Assembly (NCBI GenBank): GCA_964424635.1
Contig: CAYRJC010000011.1
Location: 1 to 20,319, forward strand
Source of the DNA: UBA920 sp964424635
GTDB lineage: Bacteria > Patescibacteriota > Doudnabacteria > UBA920
Length of the DNA: 20,319 nucleotides
Reading direction: 5' to 3'
The position numbers were made by a program, and so were the translations under genes. This document shows positions 6,910 through 13,677 of the stretch, in pieces (the stretch's first letter is position 1; the number at the start of each line of letters is the position of its first letter). The notes under the pieces were generated by a model. The model was given only the letters and a program-made list of their open reading frames with translations, was not told the DNA's origin and did no database searches.

Positions 6910-7012
6910 ATAAAACCAAACTAAAAACCCTATTCTGGGGAATGAGGTTATTAGTGGTAGAGATCGTCTGAACGCTTGGAAAACTTATCTGGCTTTAGTA
7001 AAGGAAATATAT
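6910..7012 (+). repeat. Relic repeat, copy A
   Basis: 103 bp that matches 8114-8216 at 89 of 103 positions by hand alignment. In the plus frame it reads N-P-I-L-G-N, then S-G-R, R-L-N-x-W-K-T and L-A-L-V-K-E-I-Y, and continues to a TGA at 7038-7040. It has no usable start codon. Five of the differences from copy B are synonymous, so it looks like the 3' end of a former coding sequence. Its hairpin (AACCCTATTC with GAATGAGGTT) is imperfect. It lies just beyond the stop of the nuclease-like gene, on the opposite strand. Confidence 0.7.
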
Positions 7013-7055
7013 GATTACCTAATTTCAGGTGGTTACCTATGAGGGTTGAAAACTT

Positions 7056-8009
7056 TTAAGTTTGCTCAATGTCTTTAATTTGTTGAGATGTTGAATCCTT
7101 GTACAAGCCCGTACCAAATCTAAAAGTATTTACAGGTATTGGATTTTCAGGGTTGGTATGATAAGCAAACAGAAAGTCATCTCCAGGATTATAATCGTTT
7201 AGTAAATGATGAAAAGCATTATTGCCACTATATAAAACCGCGCTGATAATTTTAGATTCATCTAACTCTAAAAATCTTGCAGGTATATCTACATTTGAGG
7301 TTTTTGGAAGAGTTGAGATCGGTTTATAAAATGGTCCTTGCAGTTTTTCTTTCCCTTCTACTCTCACATACATGTCAGGGTCTTGCCCAAATACTGCCCA
7401 TTTAAATAATATTTTAGGAAGAGTAAATTGTCCAACAGCTTCACCATTTATAGCTATTACTAAACTATCATTTTTAGAAACACCGCTTTTCGAATTTTTT
7501 AGGTATTCTTTATATTTTTTGAATTTTTCATTAATTGCGCTCGTAATACGCAGGGCTCTTGGTGGGTGATCATGTTCAATGTTGATAGTGACTGCAACTC
7601 CAGAAATCATTGGATGATTTTGGACAGAACCATCCCCCGGCAATTTACAAGCAATAGCTTCAACCCATATCTTTTTACCTTCTGAAGTAAGAATACAGAA
7701 ATCAGGGCCATAATCCCATGTTTTTTCAAGCAGCTTTAATCCTTTTTCTATAAAAACAGCAGATACTTGAAATTCCCATGCACGAGCGCTGTGTTCCTGT
7801 TCCATTTTAAATCTATTAACAAAATCATTATCTAAAAATTTGAATATTTTAGGCCAATTCCGCTCGTACCAATTACGTAACCCTTTTTCATATAAAGCCG
7901 TTTGAAGATAAGAACGAGACAAGTTTGGATATTTCAAAAAAGCCGCGTTTAAGTCCGCTTGAGTTTTAACGCTTCCTGATACTAATTCTCGCGGGAAAAG
8001 TTGTTTCAT
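7056..8009 (-). CDS. Possible PD-(D/E)xK-type restriction-endonuclease-like protein
   Basis: A 317-aa soluble protein of no named family that I recognise. Residues about 75-125 read like a PD-(D/E)xK nuclease core: helix with E79 (A-W-E-F-Q), a hydrophobic strand, then G-P-D-F (D103), and W-V-E-A-I-A-C-K (E117). The last motif lacks the usual ExK spacing and has a Lys only at 122. That variation is seen in divergent restriction-like folds. The N-terminus (1-70) is helical and the C-terminal half is alpha/beta. It is a single gene flanked by the two relic repeats, with a kinase fragment on one side and a regulator on the other. No methyltransferase partner lies next to it. A defence or DNA-processing role is inference from fold-like motifs only. 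Confidence 0.6.
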   Translation of the reverse strand: MKQLFPRELVSGSVKTQADLNAAFLKYPNLSRSYLQTALYEKGLRNWYERNWPKIFKFLDNDFVNRFKMEQEHSARAWEFQVSAVFIEKGLKLLEKTWDYGPDFCILTSEGKKIWVEAIACKLPGDGSVQNHPMISGVAVTINIEHDHPPRALRITSAINEKFKKYKEYLKNSKSGVSKNDSLVIAINGEAVGQFTLPKILFKWAVFGQDPDMYVRVEGKEKLQGPFYKPISTLPKTSNVDIPARFLELDESKIISAVLYSGNNAFHHLLNDYNPGDDFLFAYHTNPENPIPVNTFRFGTGLYKDSTSQQIKDIEQT

Positions 8010-8113
8010 AAATTGGGTACCAACAAAGAATGAAAACTTATTTGCTTTAATTATAGGCTTTATTTGTAAATGATGCTATAACACCAAAATTTTGGAAAAC
8101 CATTCCTTCATCA

Positions 8114-8216
8114 ATAAAACCAAACTAAAAACCCCATTCTAGGGAATGGGGTTTTTAGTGGTAGACCTCGTCTGAATAACTGGAAAACTAATTTGGCCTT
8201 AGTAAAGGAAATCTAT
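8114..8216 (+). repeat. Relic repeat, copy B
   Basis: Partner of copy A at 6910-7012. The plus frame reads N-P-I-L-G-N-G-V-F-S-G-R, then R-L-N-N-W-K-T and L-A-L-V-K-E-I-Y-H-A-I-L-D-T-N, with a TAA at 8238-8240 that overlaps the end of the convergent regulator gene. No start codon gives a plausible protein. Upstream GGAAAACCATT (8091-8101) also occurs at 12462-12472. Confidence 0.75.
8127..8156. terminator. Hairpin terminator inside relic repeat B
   Basis: Perfect 13-bp arms AAAAACCCCATTC (8127-8139) and GAATGGGGTTTTT (8144-8156) with a 4-nt loop and oligo-T on both strands. On the minus strand it would end the winged-helix regulator transcript about 80 bases after its stop. Confidence 0.8.
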
Positions 8217-8236
8217 CACGCTATTTTAGATACCAA

Positions 8237-9067
8237 TTAAAACAGATCAAATTTGTCTTTAATTTCCACAGGCACAAAGAAATTTTTAAATAGTTTTTTT
8301 CTAAGGACTTTTGCCTTCTCCGGATTGTATTCTAACTTTAATCTAGACTTGCTTGAAATTTTGAGTATCTTTTCCAATTCTGGTTTAGCTTTTCCAATAT
8401 CTAAAATAGATTTATAAATATAAGTAATTCTAGGGGCAAGCTTTTTGTTTAATTTAGTTGTGATAATGTAATCTCCATGAATAGTGAAATAGTCTGTTTC
8501 CAATAGGGAGCTATTCTTCCAAAGGTCAATCTGTAAATAGTTGTTCTGGTAATTCTTTTTTAAATCACGATCTAAAGCAGAATCATTTCCAATTACAAGA
8601 AAGCCATATTGCTTATTGTTTTCGAATTCTTTCAGATAGTTTATTTCACTCTCGTATCTCTCATTAAGGTGTAGCCAAATTCCATAAGGATTATAAATAA
8701 ATACAGGAAAGCCTTGGTACTTTTGTTCCAGGGCTTTATTTATATGTTTCCAGTAAGCATCTAGATGGGCTAAAGAAAGGTATGAGTAGGAAACGGATTC
8801 ACCAGCAGAAAGAGGGGGTAATATGAAAGATCCACTCAACTGGTTAGAAAGCTTGTTAATCCATTCCTGACTAATAACTACTTCTTTACCGCTTTTAACA
8901 ACGATCGTATCTGAAATTAGGTACTTTAAAGCCTTATATACAGCTTGATAGGAGACCTTAACTCCCCCATTGTTTATAGCCTCAAAAAGCTTCAATGGGG
9001 TGCTTTTTCCTTTTGAAAGTAGACGGATTATTGAGTCTTCGATAGATTCTCGGCTAGCAAATATCAT
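8237..9067 (-). CDS. Winged-helix transcriptional regulator, TrmB-like layout
   Basis: A 276-aa protein. Residues about 8-70 form a winged helix-turn-helix: E-D-S-I-I-R-L-L, then S-Y-Q-A-V-Y-K-A-L-K-Y-L-I as recognition region and I-V-V-K-S-G-K as wing. The remaining 200 residues form an alpha/beta domain with the strand D-Y-F-T-I-H-G-D-Y-I-I-T-T, followed by helices. This recalls the effector or dimerisation half of TrmB-type regulators, but similarity is loose. It is divergent from the methyltransferase/ABC importer operon across 131 bp, so control of that operon, and of itself, is the simplest guess. A TATAAT inside an inverted repeat lies just upstream of it. Confidence 0.65.
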   Translation of the reverse strand: MIFASRESIEDSIIRLLSKGKSTPLKLFEAINNGGVKVSYQAVYKALKYLISDTIVVKSGKEVVISQEWINKLSNQLSGSFILPPLSAGESVSYSYLSLAHLDAYWKHINKALEQKYQGFPVFIYNPYGIWLHLNERYESEINYLKEFENNKQYGFLVIGNDSALDRDLKKNYQNNYLQIDLWKNSSLLETDYFTIHGDYIITTKLNKKLAPRITYIYKSILDIGKAKPELEKILKISSKSRLKLEYNPEKAKVLRKKLFKNFFVPVEIKDKFDLF

Positions 9068-9084
9068 ATATAAAATTCAACTTA

Positions 9085-9100
9085 AAGTAGAATTATACTT
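9085..9100. promoter_or_regulatory. Inverted repeat over the regulator's -10 box
   Basis: AAGTA (9085-9089), six bases, TACTT (9096-9100). On the minus strand the TATAAT at 9097-9092 lies inside it, about 25 bases before the regulator ATG. It could be an autoregulatory operator. The arms are short, so chance cannot be excluded. Confidence 0.35.
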
Positions 9101-9198
9101 AAATTATTACACAAAAATGGGAAAAAGTCAAGCATTATGATATTCTGCCCTCGTTATTAATAACCAATTAATCAGTTCGAACTAAGGACTAAATAAAT

Positions 9199-9882
9199 AT
9201 GAGCCTCGATACATTAGAGATTGAAACTCAGTACGACCAAAAAGCGCGAGCCTATTCTAAAGTCTTTGGTACATACAATACCTCCAGCATTGATAATTTT
9301 TATTCTCATCTATTAGGTGATTATAAGAATCTCAAAATCCTAGATATGGGGTGCGGTGATGGCACTGATTTACAAGAACTAAAAACTAGGTCAGCTAGTG
9401 TATGTGGTGTTGATAGCTCGCTTGAAATGGTGGAGTTAGCAAAACAAAATGTGCCCTTAGCTGATATTAGACATGAAAGTTTTGCAAGTACTTCATTTAA
9501 TGACCAGCAATTTGATTGGATTATATCTAAGTGGGCATTGCAAACTTGCTCTGATATTGAGGAAGTGCACAAAGAAGTAGTGCGTGTGCTGAAGCCAAAT
9601 GGTATTTTCTTGTTTCTAGTAACTCACCCGTTGAGGCAGTTTATGGAACAGAGAGAATATCGAGACTACTTCTCAAATAGATTGGTCACCTCTAGATTAT
9701 TTGAGAATAAAGTGGTTGTTGAAGAACCTAATCACTCTATGGCCGAGTACCTTAGTGACTTCTTCTGTAAGAATTTCCATATTCTTGCATTAGAAGAAGG
9801 CATAGATGAGGGAGCGGAGGTGATAGAGGGTGAGGTTTATCCATCATTCCTACTGGTGAAAGCTAGAAAAATAAGTAATTAA
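9199..9882 (+). CDS. Class I SAM-dependent methyltransferase
   Basis: A 227-aa Rossmann-type methyltransferase. Motif I is I-L-D-M-G-C-G-D-G-T-D-L (47-58), which binds S-adenosylmethionine. V-C-G-V-D-S-S motif II follows, then the F-D-W-I-I-S-K-W-A-L strand and V-L-K-P-N-G-I-F-L-F before the substrate lobe. It resembles the Methyltransf_11/25 small-molecule group. AAGGA occurs 12 bases before the ATG, rather far for a ribosome binding site. The gene lies 10 bases before an ABC ATPase and is probably cotranscribed with the importer, suggesting it modifies the imported compound or a relative. The substrate is unknown. Confidence 0.85.
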   Translation: MSLDTLEIETQYDQKARAYSKVFGTYNTSSIDNFYSHLLGDYKNLKILDMGCGDGTDLQELKTRSASVCGVDSSLEMVELAKQNVPLADIRHESFASTSFNDQQFDWIISKWALQTCSDIEEVHKEVVRVLKPNGIFLFLVTHPLRQFMEQREYRDYFSNRLVTSRLFENKVVVEEPNHSMAEYLSDFFCKNFHILALEEGIDEGAEVIEGEVYPSFLLVKARKISN

Positions 9883-9892
9883 TCTTAGTTAT

Positions 9893-10645
9893 ATGTTCGT
9901 TAGTTTGAAAGAAGTTAGTTTTTCTTATGGAATAAGAAAGGCTATCAATAATATTTCCTTCGAAGTAGAGAAAGGATCAGTAGTTGCTATTGTTGGTTCT
10001 TCTGGTTCAGGTAAATCTACTATCTTGCGACTTGTAGCTGGGTTATTGCAACAAGACCAAACTACCAGTAGTAAGATTACAGTTGATAATCAGACACCTT
10101 TGCAGTATCAAAGACAAGGAAAGCTAGCATTAATGTTCCAGCAACCTAACTTATTTCCTAACTTAACTGTGCAAGAGAATATATCTTTACCTTTAGAGAT
10201 ATCAGCACAGCAGGATTCTGAATTAGTTAGGCAAATGATTAGAACTGTGGGGTTGTCAGAATGCAGTAGCTTGCTTCCTCGTCAACTCTCCGGCGGTATG
10301 GCTACTAGGGTAGCCTTAGCAAGAGCCTTTATTACAAGACCAGAGTTGTTACTGCTTGATGAGCCGTTCTCCTCACTGGACATTGCCTGGAAAGACGCAT
10401 TATATCAAGAGCTAAAAGAATTAATATCCCAGCATAAAACAACTGTCATGTTGGTTACTCACGATATTGAAGAAGCAGTATTGTTGGCTGACAAGGTCAT
10501 CTGCTTAGGTATTAATGGAGAGATCATTAAGGAATTCGAAAATACCAGGACTGTAGAGCTACAAACAGCTATTAAAGACTTGGTTATCCAAGACCACAGA
10601 TTAAGGAAAGAGTATGAAAAAGTATCTAATATATCTTCTAATTAG
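9893..10645 (+). CDS. ABC importer ATP-binding protein (NitT/TauT family)
   Basis: A 250-aa nucleotide-binding subunit. Walker A G-S-S-G-S-G-K-S-T (35-43), Q-loop M-F-Q-Q-P (81-85), signature L-S-G-G-M (132-136), Walker B L-L-L-L-D-E-P (152-158) and H-loop His190 are all intact, so it should hydrolyse ATP and drive transport. It is of the SsuB/TauB/ThiZ type, matching the neighbouring permease and binding protein. Its last 32 bases overlap the permease start, implying translational coupling. No Shine-Dalgarno is seen before its ATG. Confidence 0.93.
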   Translation: MFVSLKEVSFSYGIRKAINNISFEVEKGSVVAIVGSSGSGKSTILRLVAGLLQQDQTTSSKITVDNQTPLQYQRQGKLALMFQQPNLFPNLTVQENISLPLEISAQQDSELVRQMIRTVGLSECSSLLPRQLSGGMATRVALARAFITRPELLLLDEPFSSLDIAWKDALYQELKELISQHKTTVMLVTHDIEEAVLLADKVICLGINGEIIKEFENTRTVELQTAIKDLVIQDHRLRKEYEKVSNISSN

Positions 10646-11357
10646 CATTGCTGTAATTATGCTCTGGAATTATTTCGGAAGCACAAGTAATACTGTCAGA
10701 CTATATATTTCATCTCCGATATTAGTTGTGAAGTATATTATCGAAAACTATCAAGAGCTAATTAAGGCAGTAGGAATAACATTGTTAGAAGCCAGCGCTG
10801 GTTTAATACTAGCCACAGCATTAAGCTTTACCGTGATGATCGTTTGTTTTGTAAAGCCAAAGCTGTTGCACTACATTCTACCTGTTATGGTAGTATCGCA
10901 AGTTATTCCTGTTATAGTACTCGCCCCATTCTTCATTATCGTATTGGGAATCGGGATTGCTTCTAAGATAGCAATGGCAATAGTAATTAGCTTCTTTCCT
11001 GTGTTCATTAGCTTCGTTCAAGGATACAAAGCCATTTCGCCAAATATCCATGAATTGATGTCTGTCTATCAAGCACCACTAAAATTTCGCATCTTCCATG
11101 TGTACATTCCTTTGGCTATGCCAAGCATTATTGCCGGTCTCAAGGTGAGTGCAACCTTAGCGGTTATTGGAGCGATTGTGGCGGAATTTACTGGTGCTAA
11201 ATACGGGATTGGTAAAAACCTATTCATTAGTGCCATAAGACTTGATCCAGATTTAATGATGAGTTCACTACTGCTCGCGTCATTAATGGGACTAGCCTTA
11301 TATGGCTTAGTAGTAAGTATCGAACGTAAGTACGGTACTTGGTATCTTAATCAATAA
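10614..11357 (+). CDS. ABC importer permease (BinPDT_transp_1/SsuC-like)
   Basis: A 247-aa integral membrane subunit with about six hydrophobic helices beginning at the N-terminus. The cytoplasmic EAA loop that docks with the ATPase is visible around H-V-Y-I-P-L-A-M-P-S-I-I-A-G-L. It starts inside the ATPase gene and ends 16 bases before the binding-protein gene. Family and role in the importer are clear. One permease gene is present, so the transporter would be a homodimer. Confidence 0.92.
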   Translation: MKKYLIYLLISIAVIMLWNYFGSTSNTVRLYISSPILVVKYIIENYQELIKAVGITLLEASAGLILATALSFTVMIVCFVKPKLLHYILPVMVVSQVIPVIVLAPFFIIVLGIGIASKIAMAIVISFFPVFISFVQGYKAISPNIHELMSVYQAPLKFRIFHVYIPLAMPSIIAGLKVSATLAVIGAIVAEFTGAKYGIGKNLFISAIRLDPDLMMSSLLLASLMGLALYGLVVSIERKYGTWYLNQ

Positions 11358-11373
11358 TAATTAACTAACTATT

Positions 11374-12366
11374 ATGAAAAAATTTATTGTTATCGCACTA
11401 GTTGCGATTATAGCAATAGCTGTTGTAGTTATTGCAAAAAGTAATGATAACCAAACTGGTGCAAAATATAAGGCATCGGTGCGGTTTAGCTGGATTCCTT
11501 CTGCTTCATTTGCAGGAGATGCTGTTGGTATTAAGAAGTATGCAAGTAAACATGACTTAGAATTAACTGGCGAATTTGGTGGGCCTGGTATTAATCCTAT
11601 ACAGTTGGTCGCTAGCGGACAAAATACATTTGGGTGGGCAGGTGCAGATGAAATTATTGCTGCCAATGAAAAAGGTGCGGACTTGGTAATTATTGGCTTG
11701 ATTCATCCAAATCCTCCAGCAGGATATGCGTCTGTAGCAGATAAAAATATCAAGACTCCTAAAGACTTGGAAGGTAAAACAGTTGGTATATTGCCGTTTG
11801 GGAATAGTACTATGATCTATGAAAGCATGCTCAAAAAGAACAATGTAAATCGCTCAAAGATCACTGAGGTTACAATATCAAGCGATATGAAGCCTTTCTT
11901 AAGTGGAGCCTATGATGTTCATCCGATATTCGTCTATGATGAATCAGTTGAACTTGATAGAGAACAAGTAAAATTTAATATTATCAAACCAGAAGACTTT
12001 GGTGTGAAGGATATTAAAGGATATGTTTACTTCACCAAGCGAGAAACATTAGAGCAAAATCCTGAAATGGTTAAAGCTTTCGTTGAAACAATGGCTGATG
12101 GCTGGAATGATGCTATTAAAAATCAAGAATCAGCAGTCGCTATGCTTAAAGAACTTGCTCCTGAAATAGATATTGAAAGAGAAAAGCAGGTTTTGCAACG
12201 AGCAGTTCCATACTTCACAGCTTATAAAAATCAGCCATTAAATTCCGATAAAGAAAGTTGGAGTGGTATGGTTAGAGAGTTAAAAGAAGCTGGTGTAATA
12301 AAAAGCGATCCTGATTTGAATCAGTTGTTGCAGTTGCAATACATCAACGAATACTACTCAAATTAG
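11374..12366 (+). CDS. NMT1/THI5-like substrate-binding protein
   Basis: A 330-aa binding protein of the importer. The N-terminus M-K-K-F plus a long Ile/Val/Ala stretch is a membrane helix. There is no lipobox Cys, so it is probably a membrane-anchored rather than lipidated receptor, as suits a cell without a periplasm. The mature part has the NMT1/THI5 pattern: F-S-W-I-P-S-A-S-F-A-G (about 28-38), A-S-G-Q-N-T-F-G-W-A-G and L-E-G-K-T-V-G-I-L-P-F-G. Relatives bind thiamine pyrimidine precursors, sulfonates or nitrate. A thiamine-precursor-like ligand is possible, but no TPP riboswitch is visible upstream. It ends the operon before a strong terminator. Confidence 0.9.
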   Translation: MKKFIVIALVAIIAIAVVVIAKSNDNQTGAKYKASVRFSWIPSASFAGDAVGIKKYASKHDLELTGEFGGPGINPIQLVASGQNTFGWAGADEIIAANEKGADLVIIGLIHPNPPAGYASVADKNIKTPKDLEGKTVGILPFGNSTMIYESMLKKNNVNRSKITEVTISSDMKPFLSGAYDVHPIFVYDESVELDREQVKFNIIKPEDFGVKDIKGYVYFTKRETLEQNPEMVKAFVETMADGWNDAIKNQESAVAMLKELAPEIDIEREKQVLQRAVPYFTAYKNQPLNSDKESWSGMVRELKEAGVIKSDPDLNQLLQLQYINEYYSN

Positions 12367-12374
12367 AAAATATG

Positions 12375-12406
12375 AAAAACAGCCTTCAATACAAAAGGCT
12401 GTTTTT
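12375..12406 (+). terminator. Terminator of the importer operon
   Basis: Arms AAAAACAGCCTT (12375-12386) and AAGGCTGTTTTT (12395-12406) with an 8-nt loop, 12 perfect pairs including the T run. Confidence 0.93.
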
Positions 12407-12426
12407 CTGTTAAGTAAGGCAAAATA

Positions 12427-12468
12427 GTTTTCCATTCTTGTTTGCTCCATCAACTGAGATTGGAAAAC
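12427..12468. repeat. Inverted repeat upstream of the XRE promoter
   Basis: GTTTTCCA (12427-12434) and TGGAAAAC (12461-12468), perfect 8-bp arms 26 bases apart, ending 9 bases before the -35 box. It may be a protein-binding site or a left-end element of the mobile unit. Confidence 0.4.
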
Positions 12469-12477
12469 CATTGTAAT

Positions 12478-12506
12478 TTGACAACACTTTGTAAGCTAAG
12501 TAAGCT
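12478..12506 (+). promoter_or_regulatory. Promoter of the XRE-ImmA operon
   Basis: TTGACA (12478-12483), 17-bp spacer, TAAGCT (12501-12506). Transcription is expected at about 12513, the A of the XRE start codon, so the message would be leaderless. The -10 is part of the operator. Confidence 0.75.
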
Positions 12507-12510
12507 TACA
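12490..12510. promoter_or_regulatory. Operator 1 of the XRE/ImmA switch
   Basis: Arms TGTAAGC (12490-12496) and GCTTACA (12504-12510), seven-base centre. It covers the -10 box of the XRE promoter and ends two bases before the ATG, so bound repressor would block its own transcription. The same arms recur at 13581-13602. Confidence 0.8.
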
Positions 12511-12512
12511 TT

Positions 12513-12872
12513 ATGAATAAAAAAACATTAGGACAAATAATTAGGCAATTTAGGGAAGAACAAAATCTAGGATTAAGAGAGTTTGCTAAAAAAATAGATA
12601 AGTCAGCAGCCTTTGTTTCGGATATAGAACTTGGAAGACGTTTTCCTTCCGATAGCGTGCTTGCTGATATCGCTAGGGCATTAAAAGTAAGTAAGCAAGA
12701 ATTAGAGCATCATGATGAACGCCCTCCTTTAGAAGAAATTAAAAGAATAGCTGAATCTAATCCGACTTATGGTTTTGCTCTCAGGACTATGGTCGATGAG
12801 CTTGATCCCGAAGAATTAATTAATTTTGTTCAGAAGAAAACTGGGAAAAAAGATAGCCATGAAAACCATTAA
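12513..12872 (+). CDS. XRE-family repressor
   Basis: A 119-aa Cro/CI-type regulator. The helix-turn-helix spans about residues 6-62: I-I-R-Q-F-R-E-E-Q, L-R-E-F-A-K-K-I, S-A-A-F-V-S-D-I-E-L-G-R-R-F-P-S, then L-A-D-I-A-R-A-L. A helical C-terminal half (about 75-119) would mediate dimerisation and probably interaction with the peptidase encoded next. There is no leader and no ribosome binding site. The gene overlaps the peptidase start by 14 bases. By analogy with ImmR/ImmA of ICEBs1 and DdrO/IrrE of Deinococcus, this is the repressor that the peptidase removes. Likely targets are the two palindromic operators at 12490-12510 and 13581-13602. Confidence 0.9.
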   Translation: MNKKTLGQIIRQFREEQNLGLREFAKKIDKSAAFVSDIELGRRFPSDSVLADIARALKVSKQELEHHDERPPLEEIKRIAESNPTYGFALRTMVDELDPEELINFVQKKTGKKDSHENH

Positions 12873-13563
12873 GGATAAAACAGGACAGTTTCAAAAAAGA
12901 ACATATTACGAGACAAGAGAAGTGGAGGATTTGTGTACCCAGGAGTTACAAGCACTGGACCTTTATCCTGATGAGCCACAGCCGATACAAATTGATAGGT
13001 TTATAGAAAAGAAATTTAACATTAGCCATTCTTACGAAGATTTGCCCAATGGAATTCTGGGCTATACAGAATTTAGTGGATCTGGAATAAAGAGGATAGT
13101 CGTGGCAAGAGCGTTGGATGAAGCGGGTACTACTTCTGCTGATAGACGTATCAGTACAACTTTGGCCCATGAAGCGGGGCATGGTTTATTGCATATGGCT
13201 TTATTTGGACAGGATCATACGTTAGCGGATTTGTTTGAAGAATCACCCACACAGAAACCTCAGATTTTATGTAGAGAAGTCACAGGACTAGAAGAAAAAG
13301 GTATAAAAAAGTATGACGGGCGATGGTGGGAATATCAGGCTAATATGGCGATAGGTGCTTTGTTGCTCCCAAGAAGGCTAGTACAGAAAGCCCTAGAGCC
13401 ATTGTCTGTAAGCGCAGGTTTGTGGGGAATAAAGGAATTAGATCATTCCAGACGATCTGAAGCCATTATCATGCTTTCGGAAATATTTGAAGTAAACCCT
13501 AAAGTAGCAACTATAAGGCTCCAAGAAATATACCTCACAGTTCCCGGCCAAAAAAGCATTTGA
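12859..13563 (+). CDS. ImmA/IrrE-type zinc metallopeptidase
   Basis: A 234-aa protein when started at the ATG at 12859, just inside the end of the XRE gene. The zincin motif H-E-A-G-H (104-108) is followed by a third-ligand region W-W-E-Y-Q-A-N-M-A-I-G-A-L-L-L-P, the usual ImmA/IrrE arrangement (E-x-x-A-N then L-L-x-P). Homologues cleave the XRE repressor encoded beside them after DNA damage or a cell-cell signal. The N-terminal 30 residues are basic and Tyr/Glu-rich. The C-terminal 50 residues form a helical tail. Part of the same leaderless operon. Peptidase class is confident; substrate is inferred from gene order. Confidence 0.9.
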   Translation: MKTIKDKTGQFQKRTYYETREVEDLCTQELQALDLYPDEPQPIQIDRFIEKKFNISHSYEDLPNGILGYTEFSGSGIKRIVVARALDEAGTTSADRRISTTLAHEAGHGLLHMALFGQDHTLADLFEESPTQKPQILCREVTGLEEKGIKKYDGRWWEYQANMAIGALLLPRRLVQKALEPLSVSAGLWGIKELDHSRRSEAIIMLSEIFEVNPKVATIRLQEIYLTVPGQKSI

Positions 13564-13588
13564 CATTTTTTTACCCTCTATGTAAGCT
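13560..13588 (+). promoter_or_regulatory. Second switch promoter
   Basis: TTGACA (13560-13565), 17-bp spacer, TAAGCT (13583-13588): the same two hexamers and spacing as the XRE promoter. It begins over the stop codon of the peptidase gene. The start would be near 13595, giving a leader of about 83 nt to the ATG at 13678. Confidence 0.75.
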
Positions 13589-13602
13589 ATTGATAGCTTA
13601 CA
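13581..13602. promoter_or_regulatory. Operator 2 of the XRE/ImmA switch
   Basis: Perfect palindrome: arms TGTAAGCTAT (13581-13590) and ATAGCTTACA (13593-13602) around TG. It shares the TGTAAGC/GCTTACA arms of operator 1 and overlaps the -10 box and start site of the second promoter. Confidence 0.85.
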
Positions 13603-13677
13603 ATGTACTTAATTATTAATACTTCTTTGACTCGATCTAGTCCAGCCGTAGAAGAACACATTGTATAGGAGCATAAT

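Noticed and set aside
9068..9198. Possible TPP riboswitch before the THI5-type operon
   Set aside because: No CUGAGA or other TPP core sequence and too little structure; only a short inverted repeat is present.
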